In this document: positions 1 to 5,428 of the stretch, one piece after another | Numbering within the stretch: position 1 is the stretch's first letter | Layout of the letters: each line of letters opens with the position of its first letter | Assembly: GCA_017424085.1 (NCBI GenBank) | Contig: JAFPBP010000310.1 | Location: forward strand, 1 to 8,579 | Direction of reading: 5' to 3' | DNA length: 8,579 bases | Source: Clostridia bacterium | Lineage (GTDB): Bacteria > Bacillota > Clostridia > Oscillospirales > UBA644 | Position numbers and translations under genes: made by a program | The notes under the pieces: model-generated | The model's database searches: none | Told to the model about the DNA's origin: nothing | The model's input: the letters and a program-made list of their open reading frames with translations, nothing else

Positions 1-672
1 GGGAAGCAGAACGTCCCGTTCCAGGTGTGCCTTGCCCGTTGCCTGTGCGTCATCGATGATCCGCACCAGCAGATCCTTCTTCATGACCCAGATGCCCAGC
101 GACTTGTTGCAGACGCCGTCCAGCGTGCGGGGATCCACGCGAATGCTCTCGATCCTGCCCTTTTCGTTCAGATCGTAGACCACGCGGTCTCTGGCGCGGG
201 TCTCGTGCAGCTCCTGCTTCTGATAGACGCAGGTCACGTCCGCATCCATTTCCTCGTGGTATGCCAGCACCTGCTCCAGATCAATGTTCAGGATCACGTT
301 GCTGTCGGCGAGGATGGCGTATTCCTCCCGTGCGCGGGTGATGTAGCTCAGTACGTTCTTCAGGGCGTCCAGACGGCTTTCGTAAAGCCCGCTGCCCGAG
401 GTGCTGTAGGGAGGGAAGATGGTCAGTCCGCCGAATTTGCGGGACAGATCCCATTCCTTACCCGAGCCCAGGTGGTTGATCAGGGAATGATAGTTGTTGC
501 GGGCGATGATGCCCACCGAGGAGATGCCCGAGTTGACCATGTCGGACAGAATAAAGTCCACCATGCGGTATCTGCCGCCCAGAGGAACGGCACCCAGGGT
601 GCGGTTGCGGGTCAGCTGGGGAAGCGCCTCGTCGTGAATGTTGGCGAAAATAATTCCGAATGCATTAGCCAT
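1..672 (-). CDS. glgD: GlgD, regulatory/non-catalytic-type ADP-glucose pyrophosphorylase subunit (3' end cut by window edge)
   Basis: Only the first 224 codons are visible; the gene runs off the left edge. GlgD pairs with GlgC in Bacillota to make ADP-glucose from ATP and glucose-1-phosphate for glycogen synthesis in the cytoplasm. The translation begins MANAFGIIFANIHDEALPQL and shows GlgD hallmarks: LGGRYRMVDFILSDMVNSGI at residues 31-50, NHLGSGKEWDLSRKFGGL at 66-83 and PPYS at 87-90. The P-loop-like GGxGxRL signature of true pyrophosphorylases is absent at the N-terminus: GlgC has LAGGQGSRL where this protein has FANIHDEAL. That is normal for GlgD and is why it is taken as a modulatory subunit. 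The ATG overlaps the last 8 bases of glgC (ATGGCTAA), and an AGAAGGAGGG ribosome binding site lies inside the glgC end at 681-690, so translation is probably coupled. Family assignment is firm; what happens beyond the edge is unknown. Confidence 0.95.
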   Translation of the reverse strand, partial: MANAFGIIFANIHDEALPQLTRNRTLGAVPLGGRYRMVDFILSDMVNSGISSVGIIARNNYHSLINHLGSGKEWDLSRKFGGLTIFPPYSTSGSGLYESRLDALKNVLSYITRAREEYAILADSNVILNIDLEQVLAYHEEMDADVTCVYQKQELHETRARDRVVYDLNEKGRIESIRVDPRTLDGVCNKSLGIWVMKKDLLVRIIDDAQATGKAHLERDVLLP

Positions 673-1885
673 TGTCCGTGCCCTCCTTCTTCAGGTCCTC
701 GCAATCAATCACCGCGCCTGCGGGGATGATCTGATTTTCTTCGATCACGCAGTCGGGACCGATGACCGTGATGACCGGCGTTTCGCCCTCGGCAGAGGGT
801 GCACCGATCACGGCACCGCTCTTGATGACCGCATCCTCGGCGATGATGGCGTTGTAGACCTTAGCGCCCGATTCCACCACCGCGTGGGGCATGACCACCG
901 AGCCGTCCACCAGAGAGCCCTCGCGCAGGTCAACCTTGTAGAAGATGACCGAATCCTTGACCTTGCCCGCGATGGTGCCGCCCTCGGAAATGAGGGAGTG
1001 GGAGATCTCGGCGTTTGCGCCGGTGTAATGGGGCGGAGATACGGGGTTGCGGGCGTAGATCTTCCATTCGGGATTGTCGATGCGGAGCTGATCGGGATGG
1101 TTGATCAGGTCCATGTTGGCTTCCCACAGACTGTCGATGGTTCCCACGTCCTTCCAATAGCCGTGGAAGGAATAGGCGAACAGATTCTGCCCCTCGTTGA
1201 GCATGGTGGGAATGATGTTCTTTCCGAAGTCGTTGTCCGAGTTGGGGTCTGCCTCGTCCCGTTCCAGATATTCCTTCAGCTTGCTCCATTTGAAGATGTA
1301 GATCCCCATGGACGCCTGATTGGACTTGGGAACCTTGGGCTTTTCCTGGAATTCGGTGATGCGACCTTCCTCGTCGGTGGCGAGAATGCCGAAGCGGGAC
1401 GCCTCCTCCATGGGAACCTCGATGACCGCCACGGTGGCGTCGGCGTTGGCGCGCTCGTGCGCCTCCAGCATCTTGGCGTAGTCCATGGTATAGATATGGT
1501 CTCCCGACAGGATCAGCACGTGGTCGGGCTCGTATTGTTCAATGAAATGGAAGTTCTGGTAAATGGCGTTTGCGGTGCCCTTATACCAGTGGGCGCCGTT
1601 GCTCTGCTGATAGGGAGGCAGAACGTAGACTCCGCCGTAGAGACGGTCCAGATCCCAGGGAAGACCGTTTCGGATGTAACGGTTCAGCACCAGAGGCTGA
1701 TACTGGGTCAGAACGCCAACCACCGAAATATCGGAGTTGATGCAGTTGGACAGGGGGAAGTCGATGATGCGGAATTTTGCTCCGAAGGGAACTGCGGGTT
1801 TTGCAACGTTCTTGGTCAGGACCTTCAATCGGCTGCCCTGCCCTCCGGCAAGAAGCATTGCAATGCATTTTTTCTTTTGGATCAT
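665..1885 (-). CDS. glgC: Glucose-1-phosphate adenylyltransferase (ADP-glucose pyrophosphorylase) GlgC
   Basis: This enzyme catalyses ATP + glucose-1-phosphate to ADP-glucose + PPi, the committed step of bacterial glycogen synthesis. The 406-residue product has the usual family length. The N-terminal nucleotidyltransferase domain carries LAGGQGSRL (residues 12-20), PAVPFGAKFRIIDFPLSN (30-47), YKGTANAI (101-108), SGDHIY (127-132, with Asp129 at the expected catalytic metal position), FQEKP (179-183) and KDVGTIDSLWEAN (245-257). From about residue 285 the sequence turns into the left-handed beta-helix (hexapeptide-like, I/V-rich) C-terminal domain, with GGTIAGKVKDSVI and AEDAVIKSGAVIGAP segments. 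The ATG at 1883-1885 has an AAGAGGAGGG ribosome binding site 5 bases upstream. It lies 94 bases after glgB and overlaps glgD by 8 bases, so it is the middle gene of a glgBCD operon. Allosteric effectors cannot be read from the sequence. Confidence 0.97.
   Translation of the reverse strand: MIQKKKCIAMLLAGGQGSRLKVLTKNVAKPAVPFGAKFRIIDFPLSNCINSDISVVGVLTQYQPLVLNRYIRNGLPWDLDRLYGGVYVLPPYQQSNGAHWYKGTANAIYQNFHFIEQYEPDHVLILSGDHIYTMDYAKMLEAHERANADATVAVIEVPMEEASRFGILATDEEGRITEFQEKPKVPKSNQASMGIYIFKWSKLKEYLERDEADPNSDNDFGKNIIPTMLNEGQNLFAYSFHGYWKDVGTIDSLWEANMDLINHPDQLRIDNPEWKIYARNPVSPPHYTGANAEISHSLISEGGTIAGKVKDSVIFYKVDLREGSLVDGSVVMPHAVVESGAKVYNAIIAEDAVIKSGAVIGAPSAEGETPVITVIGPDCVIEENQIIPAGAVIDCEDLKKEGTDNG
681..690 (-). 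promoter_or_regulatory. Ribosome binding site of glgD inside the glgC coding region
   Basis: On the minus strand the sequence reads AGAAGGAGGG, 8 bases before the glgD ATG. It sits within the last codons of glgC, next to the 8-base gene overlap, and supports the chosen glgD start. Confidence 0.8.
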
Positions 1886-1890
1886 GGGGA

Positions 1891-1900
1891 CCCTCCTCTT
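1891..1900 (-). promoter_or_regulatory. Ribosome binding site of glgC
   Basis: AAGAGGAGGG on the minus strand lies 5 bases upstream of the glgC ATG. The 94-base gap between glgB and glgC holds no clear promoter or intrinsic terminator, which fits co-transcription. Confidence 0.75.
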
Positions 1901-1979
1901 TTATGTTGCGGTTCCGCCGGTCGTTTTGTATCTCTGTCTGCGGTCGGTTTCGCCGTGCTGGGTTGCAATGGTTTCGTTT

Positions 1980-3905
1980 TTATGCCTTGGGATTCCGCTT
2001 GCGTGCGACTTTTTTCGGAGCCGCGATGCGGGGACGCTTTTGGGTTGGCTTTTTCTTTAAGATCACGGCACCGAAGGGCGGGACCGAGATCTGCGCGGAA
2101 TGGGTGCGCCCGTGCATGGGGACGGGCTCGGTGATGATCTCCCGATTGAAGACCCCGTAGCCTCCGTAGGCGGGATCGTCGGAGTTGAAGATCTCCTCGT
2201 AATGCTCGGCGTCGGGAAGACCGAAGCGGTAGTTATCCCACCTCTGAGGGGAGAAGTTGACGGCGATCACCAGCTCTTCTTCGTCGCTCCTTCGCAGGAA
2301 CACCGCCACGTTGTTGCGGTTGTCGTCGGGGGAGATCCATTCGAAGCCCTCGGTGGCACAATCCCGCTCCCACAGGGCGGGGTGCGCCAGATAGAACAGA
2401 TTGAGCGCCTTGGTGAACTCCTTCAGCCTCCGATGGGGCTCGTAGTCCAGCATGAACCATTCCAGCTCGTTTTCAAAGTCCCACTCACGGAACGGTCCGT
2501 ATTCGCATCCCATAAACAGCAGCTTTTTGCCGGGATGGGTATACATATAACTGAGAAACGCGCGGAACCCCGCAAATTTGTTTTCGTAGGGACCGGGCAT
2601 CTTATCCAGCAGGGATTTCTTGCCGTGGACCACCTCGTCGTGGGAGATGGGAAGCACGTAATTCTCCGAAAAGGCGTACATGAAAGAGAACGTGATCTTA
2701 TCGTGGTGATCCTTTCGGAAGAAGGGATCCAGCTCCACGTAATACATCATATCGTTCATCCAGCCCATGTTCCATTTGAAGTTGAACCCTAAGCCTCCCA
2801 GATCGGGATTCTTGGTCACCTTCTGCCATGCGGTGGATTCCTCGGCGATGGTCAATGCGTCGGGTACGTGCGCGTGGACGGCGTCGTTGAATTTCTGCAG
2901 GAACGCCACCGCTTCCTTGTTCTCGTCGCCCCCCTCGGCGTTGCGAACCTCCACGTCCTTGCCGAAGCTCAGGTAGAGCATGGACGTGACCGCGTCTACC
3001 CGCAATCCGTCCACGTGGTATTCCTTCAGCCAATAGAGCGCCGAGGAAATGAGGAAGGATTGCACCTCGGGCTTGCCGTAGTCGAACACCGCCGTGCCCC
3101 ATTGGGGCTGCTCGCCCTTCAGGGGATCCCGATATTCGTAGGCAGGGGAGCCGTCGAAGCGATATAATCCGTGCCCGTCCTTGGGATAATGGGAGGGGAC
3201 CCAGTCGAGGATCACGCCCATGCCCTGCTTATGGCATTCGTCCACGAAATACATGAAATCGTGGGGCGTTCCGAAGCGGGCGGTGGGGGCAAAATATCCG
3301 CAGCATTGGTATCCCCAGGATTCCTCCAGGGGGTGCTCGGTGATGGGAAGAAGCTCAATGTGGGTATATCCCATTTCCCGTGCGTAGGGGATCAGCTCTT
3401 CTGCCAGCTTGCGGTAGGAAAAGGGGTTCCCGTCGGCAAAGCGCCGCCAGGAGCCTGCGTGCACCTCGTAGATATTCATGGGGCTCTTGTAGGGATCGGT
3501 CTTTTTTCGTTGCTTCAGCCACGCCTCGTCTCCCCATTCGTACCCCGCAAGGTCGAAGACGCGGGATTCGGTATGGGTGCCCCACCCCGAATGGAAGGCA
3601 AAGGGGTCTGCTTTTTCCAGAATTTCCCCCTGCTTGGTGCGGATCCTGTATTTATACTGATCGTAGGTTTTTACGTCGGGAACGAAGATCTCGAAAATCC
3701 CCTGCTTGCCGATCATGGGCGAGGCGGCGGGATCCCATCCGTTGAAGGAGCCGATCACCGATACCTCGGCGGCGTTGTCCGCCCAGACGCGGAAGGTGAC
3801 CCCGTCCACTCCCTTGCGGGTCTCGGGGTGTGCGCCGAAGAAGCGATAGCTTTCAAAATTGGTGCCCTGTCGGAACAGATATTCGGGCAGATCGTTTCTT
3901 CCCAC
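1980..3905 (-). CDS. glgB: 1,4-alpha-glucan branching enzyme GlgB (GH13), GTG start
   Basis: GlgB transfers alpha-1,4-glucan segments to 6-OH positions, creating glycogen branch points. From the GTG start the product is 641 residues, typical of GlgB with one N-terminal CBM48 module. In this numbering the CBM48-like segment spans roughly 20-105 (VTFRVWADNAAEVSVIGSFN), then YEVHAGSW at 146-153. The GH13 regions follow: region I LDWVPSH (233-239), region II GLRVDAV (300-306, nucleophile Asp304), region III TIAEES (352-357, acid/base Glu355) and region IV ISHDEVVHGK (420-429, Asp423). All catalytic residues are present. In-frame coding continues upstream to a TTG at 3930-3932, but that codon has no ribosome binding site and would start within about 20 bases of the predicted transcript start. 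The GTG at 3903-3905 has AAGGAGG 10 bases upstream. The last 25 residues form a strongly basic tail (12 Lys/Arg, no acidic residue), unusual for the family. It is first in the glgBCD operon. Confidence 0.95.
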   Translation of the reverse strand: MGRNDLPEYLFRQGTNFESYRFFGAHPETRKGVDGVTFRVWADNAAEVSVIGSFNGWDPAASPMIGKQGIFEIFVPDVKTYDQYKYRIRTKQGEILEKADPFAFHSGWGTHTESRVFDLAGYEWGDEAWLKQRKKTDPYKSPMNIYEVHAGSWRRFADGNPFSYRKLAEELIPYAREMGYTHIELLPITEHPLEESWGYQCCGYFAPTARFGTPHDFMYFVDECHKQGMGVILDWVPSHYPKDGHGLYRFDGSPAYEYRDPLKGEQPQWGTAVFDYGKPEVQSFLISSALYWLKEYHVDGLRVDAVTSMLYLSFGKDVEVRNAEGGDENKEAVAFLQKFNDAVHAHVPDALTIAEESTAWQKVTKNPDLGGLGFNFKWNMGWMNDMMYYVELDPFFRKDHHDKITFSFMYAFSENYVLPISHDEVVHGKKSLLDKMPGPYENKFAGFRAFLSYMYTHPGKKLLFMGCEYGPFREWDFENELEWFMLDYEPHRRLKEFTKALNLFYLAHPALWERDCATEGFEWISPDDNRNNVAVFLRRSDEEELVIAVNFSPQRWDNYRFGLPDAEHYEEIFNSDDPAYGGYGVFNREIITEPVPMHGRTHSAQISVPPFGAVILKKKPTQKRPRIAAPKKVARKRNPKA

Positions 3906-3915
3906 GGTTCGGCTT

Positions 3916-3922
3916 CCTCCTT
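3916..3922 (-). promoter_or_regulatory. Ribosome binding site deciding the glgB GTG start
   Basis: AAGGAGG on the minus strand, followed by AAGCCGAACC and then GTG. The 10-base spacing is at the long end of normal, but no other candidate start nearby has any Shine-Dalgarno match. Annotation from the upstream TTG (3932) would place this site inside the coding sequence. Confidence 0.7.
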
Positions 3923-3956
3923 CTCGGTTCAATTCGGGACGTGCTTGTTCTTGTTT

Positions 3957-3985
3957 ATTATATCACATCTTTTTTAATATTTCAA
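3957..3985 (-). promoter_or_regulatory. Sigma-A promoter of the glgBCD operon
   Basis: Reading the minus strand, a TTGAAA -35 box (3980-3985) is followed by exactly 17 bases and a perfect TATAAT -10 box (3957-3962). The expected transcript start is near 3950, giving a leader of about 45 bases before the glgB GTG that includes its ribosome binding site. No clear operator palindrome overlaps the boxes. Confidence 0.85.
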
Positions 3986-4134
3986 TGGTATTTTGTCGGC
4001 GAAATGGTACAGTTTTCATAAAATTCGGAAAATAGAACCTTTTTTGTTGCAAAATTTGTCGAAAGCGCAGATCCGCTTTTCTCCCTTCCGATCGTTTCTC
4101 GGGGCAGGGATTTTGGGGAATCGGCAGAAATATT

Positions 4135-4152
4135 AAAAAAAACCGAAAAAAA
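4135..4152. repeat. Two helically phased A-tracts upstream of a promoter
   Basis: A run of eight A's (4135-4142) and a run of seven A's (4146-4152) are separated by CCG, and a second CCG follows. Their centres are about 10.5 bases apart, one helical turn, and they lie roughly 58 to 75 bases upstream of the predicted start of the rightward transcript. Such phasing is associated with DNA curvature, and A-tracts upstream of -35 can act as UP-like elements; a function here is inference. Confidence 0.45.
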
Positions 4153-4174
4153 CCGAACAATCTTGTAGCGGTCC

Positions 4175-4203
4175 TTGCAATTTGCACCGAGATATGGTAT
4201 CAT
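4175..4203 (+). promoter_or_regulatory. Sigma-A promoter (extended -10) of the methyltransferase-lipoprotein unit
   Basis: TTGCAA (4175-4180) and TATCAT (4198-4203, five of six consensus bases) are separated by 17 bases. TGG directly before the -10 box gives an extended -10 element. The transcript should start near 4210, leaving a leader of about 49 bases before the ATG at 4259. Its position also rules out translation from the in-frame ATG at 4175. Confidence 0.8.
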
Positions 4204-4227
4204 GTTGGTATATATACATATTAAAGA

Positions 4228-4241
4228 CGCGCACTCGCGCG
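4228..4241 (+). promoter_or_regulatory. Short GC hairpin in the methyltransferase 5' leader
   Basis: CGCGC (4228-4232), loop ACTC and GCGCG (4237-4241) form a perfect 5-bp GC stem ending 2 bases before the AGAAGGA ribosome binding site (4244-4250). It could affect ribosome access or 5' stability; no known riboswitch or leader class was recognised. Confidence 0.4.
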
Positions 4242-4258
4242 CAAGAAGGATTTTGTAC

Positions 4259-5428
4259 ATGACGTATCAACTCATTGCCCCCACCGCCTTCGGGCTGGAA
4301 GCGGTTACGGCGCGGGAGCTGACCAATCTGGGGTTCGCTGACGTGCACACCGAGGACGGACGGGTGTTTTTTACGGGAGATGCCGACGGGGTCGCCCGTG
4401 CAAACCTGTGGCTGCGGACGGCGGCGCGGGTCCAGATCTGCCTTGCAAAATTTCGGGCGGTCACCTTTGAGGAGCTGTTTCAGGGGGTCAAGGCAATTCC
4501 CTGGGGAGATTGGCTCCCCGAGGATGCCCGCTTCCCCGTGGACGGGCGTTCGGTGAAATCCACCCTGTTCAGCATCTCCGATTGTCAAGCCATTGCCAAA
4601 AAGGCGGTGGTGGAAAAATTGAAATTGAAATACGGACGGGACTTTTTCGAGGAGACCGGCGCTTTGTACCGTCTGGAGGTCTCGCTTCTGCGGGATGTTG
4701 TCACCGTGACGCTGGATACTACGGGTGCGGGGCTTCACAAGCGGGGCTACCGCAAGATCGCGGGGGAAGCCCCCTTGAAGGAGACTATGGCGGCGGCGCT
4801 GATCGATCTGACCTATTGGAAGCCGGGGCGGCTTCTGGTGGACCCCATGTGCGGCACGGGGACCATTCCCATCGAGGCGGCTCTGATCGCCGAAAACCGT
4901 GCTCCCGGTCTGACCCGAACCTTCGTTGCCGAGCAATGGAGCGATTTTGCCCCTGCCTTTGCCCGAGCTCGTGAGGAAGCCAAGGATCTGATCCGCCCCT
5001 GCGGTGAGATCACCCTCTTCGGCGGCGATATTGATGCCAAGGCGGTGGACGTGGCGCAGACCTGTGCCCGTCTTGCGGGCGTGGATTCTGCGGTGCGCTT
5101 CGAGCGGCGGGATATGCGAAGCTATACCTCTGCGGAGAAGTTCGGATTTCTGGTCACCAATCCTCCCTACGGGGAACGCCTCGGAGAGGCGGAGGAGGTG
5201 GCGGAGCTGTACCGCGCGTTGGGAAAGGTCTATCGTGGTTTGGATTCCTGGTCCTGCTACGTGATCACCGCCCATCCCGAATTTGAACGCCTCTTCGGCA
5301 AGCGTGCCGATAAACGCAGAAAGCTGTTCAACGGACGGCTTCCCTGCCAATATTATCAGTATTTCGGTCCCAAGCCTCCCCGTGCACCCCGCGCGGACAC
5401 GGCGGAAAAGGAAGGAGATTCCAAATGA
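4259..5428 (+). CDS. THUMP-domain class I SAM-dependent RNA methyltransferase (RlmL/YpsC family)
   Basis: The 389-residue protein matches the YpsC/RlmL-type family often annotated as N6-adenine-specific DNA methylase, whose characterised member methylates N2 of a guanine in 23S rRNA. Residues 1-155 form the ferredoxin-like/THUMP RNA-binding half, starting MTYQLIAPTAFGLEAVTARE. The Rossmann methyltransferase half carries the SAM-binding motif DPMCGTGTIPIEAAL (195-209), GDIDAKAV (256-263, acidic loop), the catalytic motif NPPYGERLG (301-309) and the family C-terminal KLFNGRLPCQYYQYFG (355-370). The last ~19 residues are a charged tail. The ATG at 4259 has AGAAGGA 8 bases upstream. Coding stays open up to an ATG at 4175, but that overlaps the promoter. 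The stop TGA overlaps the next gene's ATG (ATGA), so the following lipoprotein gene is probably translationally coupled. The target base cannot be assigned from sequence, so no symbol is given. Confidence 0.9.
   Translation: MTYQLIAPTAFGLEAVTARELTNLGFADVHTEDGRVFFTGDADGVARANLWLRTAARVQICLAKFRAVTFEELFQGVKAIPWGDWLPEDARFPVDGRSVKSTLFSISDCQAIAKKAVVEKLKLKYGRDFFEETGALYRLEVSLLRDVVTVTLDTTGAGLHKRGYRKIAGEAPLKETMAAALIDLTYWKPGRLLVDPMCGTGTIPIEAALIAENRAPGLTRTFVAEQWSDFAPAFARAREEAKDLIRPCGEITLFGGDIDAKAVDVAQTCARLAGVDSAVRFERRDMRSYTSAEKFGFLVTNPPYGERLGEAEEVAELYRALGKVYRGLDSWSCYVITAHPEFERLFGKRADKRRKLFNGRLPCQYYQYFGPKPPRAPRADTAEKEGDSK
5412..5417 (+). promoter_or_regulatory. Ribosome binding site of lipoprotein 1 within the methyltransferase gene end
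   Basis: AAGGAG lies 7 bases before the first ATG (5425) and 10 before the second ATG (5428). It is inside the last methyltransferase codons, so expression of the two genes is linked. Confidence 0.7.

Larger units (their letters stand above)
3906..4258. other. Divergent AT-rich intergenic region between glgB and the methyltransferase gene
   Basis: About 350 bases without a gene. It holds the minus-strand glgB promoter (3957-3985) and the plus-strand promoter of the right-hand unit (4175-4203). The middle, 3986-4174, has no supported coding region: short reading frames there lack ribosome binding sites and recognisable sequence. Two A-runs separated by CCG (4135-4152) sit upstream of the plus-strand promoter. 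A weak AGCG/CGCT inverted repeat followed by T's (about 4065-4082) is too short to call a terminator. No tRNA or riboswitch structure was recognised. Confidence 0.7.

Noticed and set aside
1886..1979. Possible promoter or terminator between glgB and glgC
   Set aside because: No -35/-10 pair and no stem with a T-run was found; only the glgC ribosome binding site is supported.
638..2134. Long plus-strand reading frame (498 codons) antisense to glgC and part of glgB
   Set aside because: It mirrors well-identified genes on the other strand, has no coherent protein motifs and no ribosome binding site. GC-rich codon bias leaves antisense frames open.
4065..4082. Possible intrinsic terminator (AGCG/CGCT followed by T's)
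   Set aside because: The stem is only 4 bp, the T stretch is interrupted, and no rightward gene ends there.
4175..4258. N-terminal extension of the methyltransferase from ATG 4175 or ATG 4202
   Set aside because: Both codons lie in or beside the promoter boxes and lack a ribosome binding site; ATG 4259 has one at ideal spacing and matches where family similarity begins.
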